Source: Fimenecus sp036652055 (GTDB lineage: Bacteria > Bacillota > Clostridia > Oscillospirales > Acutalibacteraceae). Taken from it: a stretch of 46,957 nucleotides of DNA. Positions 6,558 through 15,293 of this stretch are shown one piece after another. Location of the stretch: the NCBI GenBank assembly GCA_036652055.1, contig JAVVWP010000013.1, positions 1 to 46,957 of the forward strand, given 5' to 3'. The first letter of the stretch is position 1; each line of letters starts with the position of its first letter. The notes under the pieces are model-generated. The model was not told the origin of the DNA and searched no databases. It worked only from the letters and a program-made list of their open reading frames with translations. The translations under genes were made by a program, and so were the position numbers.

Positions 6558-8774
6558 ATGAAATCAACTCTGACAGCACTTAAATCAAGAGCAAAGTATA
6601 TCAACGGAATATGCATTGCTGTATTCATAATTTGTGTCTTTGCAGTAGGCTATCAAGCACTATATAAAGGCGAGGAAAACAGGCTAAAGGCTGAAAAAAA
6701 TCAGCTTTCAGATACTGTTATTTCTGCCGAGCGTGGAACGATTTATGATTCAAATATGAAAGTCCTTGCAAAAAGTGCATCTGCATGGCTGCTCTATGTA
6801 AATCCATCAAAAATAAAAGACGATGCACAAAAAGAATTAATAATATCAAAAATATGCGAAATTTTAGAACTTGACGAAGCTATTGTCCGTGCAAAGGTTG
6901 AAAAAAAAGAAACAGGTTATCAAAAAATTGCAGGCGAAGTTTCAACAGACAAAAAAGAAATTATAGCAAAATTCATTTCAGAAAATTCACTCGGAGTTTG
7001 TATGGGGCTTGATCCCGACACAAAAAGATATTACCCATATTCTTCATTTGCCTCAACAATTATCGGCTTTACAGGTGCTGATGATGTTGGCAGAGCAGGG
7101 CTTGAGCTTAAATATAATGACGAATTAACAGGCGTTTCAGGAAGAATTATAACAGCAAAGAATGCACAGGCAGGCTCAATGCCAAACGAATATGAAACAA
7201 CCTATAATGCTATTGAGGGTTCAAATTTAGTTTTAACCATTGATGAAGTTGTTCAATATTATTTAGAGCAGAGCCTTGACAGAGCATTAGTAGATACAAA
7301 AGCACAATATGCGTATGGAATTGTTATGGATGTAAAAACAGGTGCTATTTTGGCAATGACTTCAAAGCCAGATTTTGACCTTAATACGCCTAACAAGATT
7401 TCAAACCCATTGGTTTCTGAACGACTTTCCGCAATAATGGATGTTGATGAAAGAAAAAAAGCAGAGTCAGAAGCAACCTATGGTCAATGGAGAAATAGAG
7501 TAATAAGTGATACTTATGAGCCTGGTTCTGTTTTTAAAACTGTTGTTGCGTCAGCAGCCATTGAAGAGGGCGTCGCTGATTTAAACACATCATATACCTG
7601 CACAGGTGCTATACAGGTTGCAGACCATTTACAGCACTGCTGGAACAGAAATGGACACGGTACTCAAGATTTCACTCATGGGCTTATGAATTCTTGCAAT
7701 CCTTTTTTCATTACAATAGGGCAAAAGCTTGGCAAAGAAAAGTTTAGCAAATATTTTGAAGCTTTTGGGTTTACAGAGCCAACAGGAATAGACCTTCCGG
7801 CTGAAGCTAAACCCGTTAAAGATGTTACATATCATTCACTTGAAAAAATGACTCTTTCTGATCTTTCTTCAAGTTCATTTGGTCAGTCATTTCAAGTAAG
7901 TCCAATTCAAATGATTACAGCAATTTCAGCAATAGCAAACGGCGGAAAGCTTATGAAGCCATATGTTGTTGGTTCGTTATTAGATAGAGAAGGCAATGTT
8001 TTAATTAAAACAGAACCAGTTGTGAGAAGACAGGTAATTTCAGAAAAAACTTCAAAAACCGTAGCATCAATGATGGAATCAGTAGTTGGTGAAAAAATCG
8101 GTTCTGGGCGAAATGCTTATGTAGCAGGCTACCATGTAGCAGGCAAAACAGGAACATCTGAAAAGCTCGGAAAGCCGGGCGTTTGGATAGCATCTTTTGC
8201 AGGCTTTGCTCCTGCTGATAATCCGCAAATTGCTGTTTTAATAGCAGTCGATGAACCAATCGGAGCTCACAGTGGTGGCGAAATTTCAGCACCTATCGGT
8301 GGCGATGTATTAGAAAAAACACTTAGCTACCTTAATGTAGAGCCAAGATATAATGAAAAAGAATTAGAAGAAATGACAATGGTAGCACCAAACCTTGTAG
8401 GTCTTAGCGTACCTGGTGCAAAAACCACTGCTGGAAAGTTTATGGTAAAAGTTGTTGGCGATGGTGACAAGGTTGTTTCGCAAACTCCTGCTGTTGGGCA
8501 AGCGATTAGAAAAGGCGGAGTTATTGTAGTTTATACAAGTGAAACAGACTCAAATAAAAAGCAGAACGCCCCTGCACCTAACTTTGTAGGAATGACAATG
8601 TCAGAGGCAAATAGAGCAGCAATAAGTGCAGGATTTAACATAAAGTTCTCAGGCAGCACAAATTCAGCAGATGTAAAAGTATACAGGCAGAGTGCAGAGG
8701 CAGGCTCAAATACAGAAATCGGCACTGTAATCACTGTTTATACTAAGACGAGTGAAAATGTACAAGATGGTTAA
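6558..8774 (+). CDS. Class B penicillin-binding protein with two PASTA domains (SpoVD/PBP2x-like)
   Basis: Septal or sporulation transpeptidase that cross-links peptidoglycan outside the membrane with FtsW. Order: short cytoplasmic tail; membrane helix (about 14-35); PBP dimerisation domain (about 50-215); transpeptidase (about 235-575), with nucleophile S324 in SVFK, SCN (379-381) and KTGT (530-533); then two PASTA domains (about 601-660 and 667-733), each starting PNxVG/PNFVG. At 738 aa with two PASTA modules it resembles PBP2x in domain count and SpoVD in genomic place. The sequence cannot tell a vegetative FtsI role from a sporulation-specific one. The RBS gggaagga lies before ATG 6558. 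Confidence 0.92.
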   Translation: MKSTLTALKSRAKYINGICIAVFIICVFAVGYQALYKGEENRLKAEKNQLSDTVISAERGTIYDSNMKVLAKSASAWLLYVNPSKIKDDAQKELIISKICEILELDEAIVRAKVEKKETGYQKIAGEVSTDKKEIIAKFISENSLGVCMGLDPDTKRYYPYSSFASTIIGFTGADDVGRAGLELKYNDELTGVSGRIITAKNAQAGSMPNEYETTYNAIEGSNLVLTIDEVVQYYLEQSLDRALVDTKAQYAYGIVMDVKTGAILAMTSKPDFDLNTPNKISNPLVSERLSAIMDVDERKKAESEATYGQWRNRVISDTYEPGSVFKTVVASAAIEEGVADLNTSYTCTGAIQVADHLQHCWNRNGHGTQDFTHGLMNSCNPFFITIGQKLGKEKFSKYFEAFGFTEPTGIDLPAEAKPVKDVTYHSLEKMTLSDLSSSSFGQSFQVSPIQMITAISAIANGGKLMKPYVVGSLLDREGNVLIKTEPVVRRQVISEKTSKTVASMMESVVGEKIGSGRNAYVAGYHVAGKTGTSEKLGKPGVWIASFAGFAPADNPQIAVLIAVDEPIGAHSGGEISAPIGGDVLEKTLSYLNVEPRYNEKELEEMTMVAPNLVGLSVPGAKTTAGKFMVKVVGDGDKVVSQTPAVGQAIRKGGVIVVYTSETDSNKKQNAPAPNFVGMTMSEANRAAISAGFNIKFSGSTNSADVKVYRQSAEAGSNTEIGTVITVYTKTSENVQDG

Positions 8775-8952
8775 AACGGTTCGCTTAAATCGGGGTAAAA
8801 TTGAAAACAGGCTAAAAGTTGAAAGTTTATTGACGGTAAAATTTTTAAAAAACAAATTAGCTTTTAAATAAACTGTCATTAGCTTTCCGCTTTTAACTTT
8901 AATGTAGCTGTTTGTGAGTGTGAAAGAGAAAAAATTCTGGAGGAAAAACTTA

Positions 8953-10389
8953 ATGAAAATCTCAGAGCTTTTAAAAGACACTCAAATTAAAGGAAATTAT
9001 GTAGACTGTGACATTTTAGATGTTACGGACAATTCTAACGATGTAAAAAAAGGTTCACTGTTTGTTTGTATAAAGGGTGAACATTTTGATGGCCATAAAA
9101 TGGCAAAAGAAGCTGCTCAAAAGGGAGCATTTGCGATAGTAAGCGAATATGATACAGGGGTAAAAAATCAATTCATAGTTGACGACACGAGAAAATTTTA
9201 TGCTACAATCTGCTCAAACTTTTATAACAATCCTGAAAAAAAGCTAAAGCTGATAGGCGTTACAGGAACAAATGGAAAAACCACCACAAGCTTCTTATTA
9301 AAGCAGATTTTAGAACATTTTGATAAAAAAGTTGGGCTTATTGGAACGGTTAAAAATATTATAGGCGATAATGAATATGACACTTCGCTCACAACTCCTG
9401 ACAGAAAAGACCTTGAAAAGCTTTTTTCAGAAATGGTAGACAATTCATACGAATATTGTATTATGGAGGTTTCCTCACAGGCACTTGCTCAAAGGCGAGT
9501 AGAGGGCTGTCATTTTGATTTTGCGATATTCACAAATCTCACGATTGACCATCTTGATTATCATAAGACTATGGAAAACTATCGTGATGCAAAAAAAGAA
9601 CTCTTTAAAATATCAGATACTGCAATAATAAATATTGATGATGATAGTGCAGGATATATGACAAAAGATTTAGATTGCAAAAGCATTTCTTATTCAGTCA
9701 ATTCAGATGATGCTGATTTTTCAGCAAAAAATGTTAAATGCTTTTCAGACGGAATAAGATATGAGCTTTTATCAGATGGAAATATAAGCAGAGTAAATGT
9801 AAAAATACCAGGAAGTTTTAATGTTTATAATTCAATGGCTGCTGCTGCAACTGCCATAACAATGGGATTTTCAATTGACGAAGTTATCAAAGCTTTAGAA
9901 AATGCAAAGCCTGTAAAAGGGCGTCTTGAAGTGCTACCGACAGATACAAACTATAAGGTTATTATAGATTATGCCCATACTCCCGACGGGCTACAAAATG
10001 TTTTGACCTCAATCAGAGAATTTACAAATGGCAAAATAATAACAGTTTTTGGTTGCGGTGGTGACCGTGATAAGAGCAAACGCCCGCTTATGGGAAAAAT
10101 CGTTTCAGAGCTTTCAGATGTTGCAGTTGTAACTTCTGATAATTTTAGAACTGAAAACAAAATGGCAATAATTGATGATATATTAGCAGGAATAAAAAAA
10201 GGAAAAGCAAAAATAAAAGTCCTTGAAGACAGAACAGCAGCAATAGAATATGCACTCGAAATTGTCAAAGATGAAGACACTGTTTTGCTTGCAGGAAAAG
10301 GACACGAAACATATCAAATTTCAAATAATGGCAAGGAACATTATGACGAAAGAGAAGTTGTTGAAAACGCATTGAAGGGATTGAACTAA
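8953..10389 (+). CDS. murE: UDP-N-acetylmuramoyl-tripeptide synthetase MurE
   Basis: Cytoplasmic ATP-dependent ligase adding the third amino acid to UDP-MurNAc-L-Ala-D-Glu. The P-loop GVTGTNGKTTT is at 102-112. The carbamylated lysine is K214 in NYRDAKKELF, and HTPDGLQNVL follows the central domain. The residue-3 specificity loop reads DNFR (396-399) where meso-diaminopimelate enzymes have DNPR; D, N and R are kept, so mDAP is the likely substrate, with a Phe for the usual Pro. An upstream GTG at 8914 is open, but the ggagg at 8939-8943 lies 9 nt before ATG 8953, which yields a standard N-terminus (478 aa). murF starts directly at the stop. Confidence 0.95.
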   Translation: MKISELLKDTQIKGNYVDCDILDVTDNSNDVKKGSLFVCIKGEHFDGHKMAKEAAQKGAFAIVSEYDTGVKNQFIVDDTRKFYATICSNFYNNPEKKLKLIGVTGTNGKTTTSFLLKQILEHFDKKVGLIGTVKNIIGDNEYDTSLTTPDRKDLEKLFSEMVDNSYEYCIMEVSSQALAQRRVEGCHFDFAIFTNLTIDHLDYHKTMENYRDAKKELFKISDTAIINIDDDSAGYMTKDLDCKSISYSVNSDDADFSAKNVKCFSDGIRYELLSDGNISRVNVKIPGSFNVYNSMAAAATAITMGFSIDEVIKALENAKPVKGRLEVLPTDTNYKVIIDYAHTPDGLQNVLTSIREFTNGKIITVFGCGGDRDKSKRPLMGKIVSELSDVAVVTSDNFRTENKMAIIDDILAGIKKGKAKIKVLEDRTAAIEYALEIVKDEDTVLLAGKGHETYQISNNGKEHYDEREVVENALKGLN

Positions 10390-11751
10390 TTGAAGCTGAC
10401 ATTAGAGCAAATTGCAAAAGCCGTAAACGGAAATTTAATAGGCGAAAGCATCACAATAAATGATATTTCAATCGATAGCAGAGCCATAAGTAAAAACGGA
10501 CTTTTTATAGCTATTGAGGGAGAAAAATTTGATGGGCATAATTTTTGTGATGAAGTGGCTAAAAACGGTGCAATAGCTTTAATATGTCATAAAAAAGTAA
10601 ATACAAAGCTTCCAATAATATATGTTGAAAACACAGGCAAGGCTTTAATGGATTTGGCATCATATTATAGAAAGTCAATTAACGATTTAAAAATAATAGG
10701 TCTAACAGGTTCGGTTGGCAAAACGACAACAAAAGAAATGACTTATGCTGTAATGTCACAAAAATACAATTCAATTAAAACCGACGGAAATTTAAACAAT
10801 GAAATTGGAATGCCAAAAACACTTTTCAGATTAAAAGATGAAACAGAGGTTGGCGTAATTGAAATGGGAATGGACCATTTTGGAGAAATCTCAAGGCTTT
10901 CAAAATGTTGCCTGCCGAATATCGGAATAATAACAAAAATAGGCGTTTCTCATATTGAATACTTAGGTTCAAGAGATGGAATTTTAAAAGCAAAGCTTGA
11001 AATCCTTGACGGAATGGAAAAAGGTTCAACCCTCATAATCAATGGTGATGATGACAAGCTTGTAACGGTTAAAAACAGTGATTACAATTTAATGCTTTTT
11101 GGTATCAATAATAAAAAGTGTGATGTAATAGCAAAAAATATAACAGAAAACAACTTAGATACAACATTTGATGTGTATTTTAGTGGCGAAACGCAGAAAA
11201 TTATTTTGCCAACTATCGGTATTCATAATGTTTATGACGCATTAGCAGCATTTTGTGCAGGGCTTTTGATGAAAATCGAGCCAAAGCTTATAGCAAAGGG
11301 ACTTTCTGAATATGTACCCTCGGGAATGCGTCAACGAATTAAAGAAGTTAATGGAATAACAATAATTGAAGATTGCTATAATGCAAGCCCCGACTCCGAT
11401 AAAGCAGCAATTTCAGTGCTTTCGTCAATAAGTGGAAAAAGAAAAATTGCGGTTTTAGGTGATATGAGAGAGCTTGGTGCATTCTCAAAAGAAGGCCATT
11501 TTGATGTAGGCGAGTTTGCAGGAAATAATAACATCGATATATTGTTTACAATAGGCGATGAGGCAAGGCAGATTGCAGAGGGTGCAAAGAAAAAAATAAG
11601 TATAATAAAAAGCTTTGACGACAAAAACGAGCTTTTTAAAGAGATAAAAACCACAATCAAGCAAGGTGACGCTGTTTTGTTTAAAGCGAGCAGGGCAGTA
11701 GCGCTTGAGGAAGTTATAGAAAAGTTATATAAAGATACAAGGAGCGTATAA
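10390..11751 (+). CDS. murF: UDP-N-acetylmuramoyl-tripeptide-D-alanyl-D-alanine ligase MurF
   Basis: Adds D-Ala-D-Ala to UDP-MurNAc-tripeptide. The 453-aa protein has the N-terminal substrate domain, P-loop GLTGSVGKTTTKEM (104-117), NNEIGMP and EMGMDHFGEI in the central domain, and DCYNASPDS plus AVLGDMRELG in the C-terminal domain. It starts with TTG immediately after the murE stop (taa ttg), with a gaaggga site 9 nt upstream. The two ligases are therefore probably translationally coupled, with TTG lowering MurF output. Confidence 0.95.
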   Translation: MKLTLEQIAKAVNGNLIGESITINDISIDSRAISKNGLFIAIEGEKFDGHNFCDEVAKNGAIALICHKKVNTKLPIIYVENTGKALMDLASYYRKSINDLKIIGLTGSVGKTTTKEMTYAVMSQKYNSIKTDGNLNNEIGMPKTLFRLKDETEVGVIEMGMDHFGEISRLSKCCLPNIGIITKIGVSHIEYLGSRDGILKAKLEILDGMEKGSTLIINGDDDKLVTVKNSDYNLMLFGINNKKCDVIAKNITENNLDTTFDVYFSGETQKIILPTIGIHNVYDALAAFCAGLLMKIEPKLIAKGLSEYVPSGMRQRIKEVNGITIIEDCYNASPDSDKAAISVLSSISGKRKIAVLGDMRELGAFSKEGHFDVGEFAGNNNIDILFTIGDEARQIAEGAKKKISIIKSFDDKNELFKEIKTTIKQGDAVLFKASRAVALEEVIEKLYKDTRSV

Positions 11752-11753
11752 AG

Positions 11754-12779
11754 ATGAAAATATGGGTAGCAATTGGCTTTTGTGCCGCACTTAGTTTTTT
11801 AATTGCTTTTGTTTCGGGATTTGTTATAATTCCGTGGCTTAGAAAGCTAAAGTTCGGGCAAACTATTCTTGATATAGGTCCTGCGTGGCATAAATCAAAG
11901 CAAGGCACGCCAGTAATGGGCGGATTTATGTTTATTATCAGCACATTAATAGCATTTATAATTACTGTTATAACTGATAAACTGCTTGGTGGGAACATAT
12001 TAACAGGTGACAGCCTTATACCCGATAGTATGAAGATAAAAATATTTTCAGGTCTTTTAATGGCACTTGGATTTGGGCTTATCGGCTTTGCTGATGACTA
12101 TATAAAAGTAGTAAAAAAGAGAAATTTAGGACTTACCGTATTTCAAAAGACAATGGCACAGGTCTTGATAATGCTTGCTTATTTAGGCTCTTTATATATG
12201 TCTGGAAACACTTATACTTATATTCCATTTGTAGGAATGGTTGATTTAAAATTCTTCTTTTGGTTTTTTGGTATGGCGGTAATATACGCAACTGTAAATG
12301 CAGTAAACTTTACAGACGGCGTTGATGGCCTTTGTGCCTCGGTAACCTCATTTGCATCAATTGCATTTATAATAGCAGCAGCACTTCGTGGAATGTTTGG
12401 AGTAAGCCTTTTAGCAGCAGCACTTGCAGGTGGCTGTCTTGGCTATTTAATTTGGAACTGGAATCCGTCAAAGGTAATGATGGGCGATACAGGCTCAATG
12501 TTTTTGGGCGGAATGGTAGTAGCACTCGCTTATGCGATTGATTGTCCGCTAATCATTCTTTTCATTGGAATAATTTATGTTGTTGAAATGCTTTCAGATG
12601 TAATCCAAATAGGCTATTTCAAAGCAACTCACGGAAAGAGAATATTTAAAATGGCACCAATTCACCATCACCTCGAAATGAGTGGTTGGAAAGAGAAAAA
12701 AATCTGTGTCGTTTTTTCACTTATAACTATATTGGGTTCAATAATAGGAATAGCACTTTTTTATTATGGAATAAGATAA
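11754..12779 (+). CDS. mraY: Phospho-N-acetylmuramoyl-pentapeptide transferase MraY
   Basis: Integral membrane enzyme moving phospho-MurNAc-pentapeptide from UDP to undecaprenyl phosphate to form lipid I. About ten membrane helices; conserved HKSKQGTPVMGG (46-57), FADDY (112-116, catalytic Asp pair), NAVNFTDGVDGL (182-193), and APIHHHLEMSGW near 300 (the HHH motif). The 341-aa length is typical. An aaggag site at 11739-11744 lies 9 nt before ATG. murD, which normally follows, is missing; ftsW comes next after 28 nt. Confidence 0.96.
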   Translation: MKIWVAIGFCAALSFLIAFVSGFVIIPWLRKLKFGQTILDIGPAWHKSKQGTPVMGGFMFIISTLIAFIITVITDKLLGGNILTGDSLIPDSMKIKIFSGLLMALGFGLIGFADDYIKVVKKRNLGLTVFQKTMAQVLIMLAYLGSLYMSGNTYTYIPFVGMVDLKFFFWFFGMAVIYATVNAVNFTDGVDGLCASVTSFASIAFIIAAALRGMFGVSLLAAALAGGCLGYLIWNWNPSKVMMGDTGSMFLGGMVVALAYAIDCPLIILFIGIIYVVEMLSDVIQIGYFKATHGKRIFKMAPIHHHLEMSGWKEKKICVVFSLITILGSIIGIALFYYGIR

Positions 12780-12807
12780 ATACAATTTAAGCTGGAGGTT
12801 AAGGCGA

Positions 12808-14055
12808 ATGGCAAAAGAAAACGCAAAAGAAAATCGAAGTGCAAAAACAAAATCAAAACGCCCTGACTTTTTAGCACTTGGTGGGTTTGATGTTCCATTT
12901 TTACTTATTGTTATAACAGTTTTAACAATAGGTCTTATAATGCTGTTTTCTTCAAGCTATACCTATGCTTATTATAATAGAAACGGTGACAGCACCTATT
13001 TTTTCAGAAAGCAGTTAGAATTTGCAATTGTCGGCGTAATTCTAATGCTCTTTATCTCTAAAATCAAATATGATTATTTCAGAATTGCAGCTCTACCGGT
13101 GCTGGCGGTTTCTTGGCTTTTACTTGTTGCGGTTCTTATATTACCTGCGACAAAGGGCGAGTTTCACAGATGGATAAATTTAGGACTTTTCTCGTTTCAG
13201 CCTTCAGAAGTTGCAAAGTTTGCAATAATTCTATTTTGTGCATGGAGTATGGAAAAAAATCACAGAAAGATAATAGGCAAAACCATAAAAAAGACTTGGC
13301 TTTCTGAAAAGATTTCAAATATAACAGATGGCAAAATAAATATATATGATTCCTTTGTTCAGCTTTGCATTTATGGAATTATAATAGTAATTACAGCGGG
13401 GCTTATATATGCTGAAAACCATCTTTCGGGAACACTTTTAATATTAGGCATAAGCGTAATAATGATGTATTTAGGAGAGGTAAAAAAGCATTGGTTTGTT
13501 TTAATAGGAATAGTTGCAGTGCTTGCCATAGTATTTTTTGCCTTTAATCCAGAGATTTTAAAAGAATATGCAGGCGAGCGAATAACCGCTTGGCTTGATA
13601 AAAGCTATGAGCCTCGTGGTGCAAGGTGGCAGACGAACAATTCAATTTATGCAATAGGTTCAGGTGGGCTTTTTGGAACAGGTCTTGGAAATTCAAAGCA
13701 AAAACATCTTTATGTTTCAGAGCCACAAAACGATTTCATATTTTCAATAGTATGTGAAGAATTAGGCTTTATAAGAGCTTCGGGAATTATTGGGCTTTTC
13801 GCATTGCTTGTTGCAAGAGGTGTAAAAATCGGAATTCGTGCAAAAGATAGATTTGGAGCGCTTCTCGCTATGGGCATTGTTTTTCAAGTAGGGCTTCAAG
13901 TGGCTATAAATATTGCAGTAGTAACAGACTTTTTACCAAACACAGGAATAAGCCTTCCGTTTTTCAGCTATGGGGGTTCGTCAATGATAATGCTAATGGC
14001 AGAAATGGGAATAGTGCTTTCGGTGTCAAGATATTCACGAATTGAAAAAGTTTAA
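12808..14055 (+). CDS. ftsW: FtsW/RodA/SpoVE family peptidoglycan glycosyltransferase
   Basis: SEDS-family membrane polymerase that polymerises lipid II at the septum with its class B PBP partner, encoded upstream. Ten predicted helices after a charged cytoplasmic tail (1-28). Family signatures: GEFHRWINLGLFSFQPSEVAKFA near 116-138, the loop with RGARWQTNNSIYAIGSGGLFGTG and SEPQNDFIFSIVCEELGF, and the closing LPNTGISLPFFSYGGSSM. Length 415 aa. In a sporulating clostridium it could serve as SpoVE instead. The ctggaggttaagg site precedes ATG. Confidence 0.93.
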   Translation: MAKENAKENRSAKTKSKRPDFLALGGFDVPFLLIVITVLTIGLIMLFSSSYTYAYYNRNGDSTYFFRKQLEFAIVGVILMLFISKIKYDYFRIAALPVLAVSWLLLVAVLILPATKGEFHRWINLGLFSFQPSEVAKFAIILFCAWSMEKNHRKIIGKTIKKTWLSEKISNITDGKINIYDSFVQLCIYGIIIVITAGLIYAENHLSGTLLILGISVIMMYLGEVKKHWFVLIGIVAVLAIVFFAFNPEILKEYAGERITAWLDKSYEPRGARWQTNNSIYAIGSGGLFGTGLGNSKQKHLYVSEPQNDFIFSIVCEELGFIRASGIIGLFALLVARGVKIGIRAKDRFGALLAMGIVFQVGLQVAINIAVVTDFLPNTGISLPFFSYGGSSMIMLMAEMGIVLSVSRYSRIEKV

Positions 14056-14099
14056 AAAGCTGATATTTTTAAATAAATCTGAAAGGGGATGCTAAAAAA

Positions 14100-15218
14100 G
14101 TGAAAATAATTTTTGCAGCAGGCGGAACAGGCGGACATATAAATCCGGCACTTGCAGCAGCAGGCGAAATAAAAAAGCGGCATCCAAATTCAGAAATTCT
14201 TTTTATCGGAACAGAAGGCAAAATGGAAACTAAGCTTGTTCCATCTGCTGGATTTCAAATTAAAACAATAGAAATAAATGGATTTTATAGAAAACCAACG
14301 ATAGAAAATTTAAAGAAAAACATAAAAAATGTGGTCTTGCTTTTTAAATCTTCAGGGCAAACAAAACAGATAATTAAAGACTTTTCACCTGATGTAGTAG
14401 TGGGATTTGGTGGTTATGTCAGCGGGCCAGTGCTTAGAACTGCTCACAAAATGGGAATTAAAACAGCAATTCACGAACAAAATGCTTTCCCAGGCGTTAC
14501 CAACAAAGCTCTTTCAAAAATGGTCGACAGAGTAATGCTAACTGCACCTGATGCCGAAAAATATATGAAGTGTAAAAACAAGCCAACAGTAACGGGGCTT
14601 CCCGTAAGAGGCGAAATATTATTGTCAGACAGAGAGTTTTCAAGGGCAAGTTTAAAAATTTCTGCTGATGCAATGCTGATTTTATCAATGGGCGGAAGTC
14701 TTGGTGCAAAAACAATAAACGAAAACATTGTAAAGCTTATTTCAAAAAGATATAACGATAAAAAGCTTTTCTTTATACACGCAACAGGTCAATATGGAAA
14801 GTGGGTTCCAGACAAGCTAAAAGAAAATGGCGTCAATTTTAGTAATACAAAAAATGTTGTCGTGAGAGAATACATAGACGATATGCAGGTGTGCTTAGCT
14901 GCTGCTGATTTAATAATAGGCAGAGCAGGGGCATCATCACTTTCTGAAATAGAAGCAATGGGAAAAGCTTCTATATTAATTCCGTCACCTAATGTTTCTG
15001 AAAATCATCAATATTATAATGCTTTGGCACTTGTAAAAAATAATGCTGCAATGATGATAGAGGAAAAAGATTTGACCGAAGAAAAACTGATTTCAATGGT
15101 CGATGATTTTAATAAAAATAGAGAAAAACTAAAACAGATAGGTGATAATGCCAAAAAAATGGCGATTTTAAATTCCAAAGAAAAAATTTGTGACATTATT
15201 GAAGAACTGACTAATTAA
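14100..15218 (+). CDS. murG: UDP-N-acetylglucosamine-N-acetylmuramyl-pentapeptide transferase MurG
   Basis: GT28 enzyme converting lipid I to lipid II on the inner membrane face. N-terminal GGTGGHINPALA (8-19) and HEQNAFPG, central SMGGSLGAKTIN, and C-terminal GRAGASSLSEIEAMGK with the NHQYYNA element are diagnostic. The 372-aa length is normal. The start is GTG at 14100, after gaaagggga at about 10 nt. murC and murB, which often follow, are absent. Confidence 0.95.
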   Translation: MKIIFAAGGTGGHINPALAAAGEIKKRHPNSEILFIGTEGKMETKLVPSAGFQIKTIEINGFYRKPTIENLKKNIKNVVLLFKSSGQTKQIIKDFSPDVVVGFGGYVSGPVLRTAHKMGIKTAIHEQNAFPGVTNKALSKMVDRVMLTAPDAEKYMKCKNKPTVTGLPVRGEILLSDREFSRASLKISADAMLILSMGGSLGAKTINENIVKLISKRYNDKKLFFIHATGQYGKWVPDKLKENGVNFSNTKNVVVREYIDDMQVCLAAADLIIGRAGASSLSEIEAMGKASILIPSPNVSENHQYYNALALVKNNAAMMIEEKDLTEEKLISMVDDFNKNREKLKQIGDNAKKMAILNSKEKICDIIEELTN

Positions 15219-15244
15219 CATCTTGCTGCACTCCTGCATAGTAT

Positions 15245-15279
15245 AAAAAGCAGAGAATAATTTCTCTTTTGTGCTTTTT
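15245..15279 (+). terminator. Terminator-like hairpin before murA (possible attenuator)
   Basis: AAAAAGCA...GAGAA pairs with TTCTC(tttt)G-TGCTTTTT, with a 5-nt bulge and a T-rich right arm. It ends just before the murA binding site, so it may tune expression of the distal murA-ftsQ part. Confidence 0.4.
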
Positions 15280-15293
15280 AAGGGGTGCGTAAA

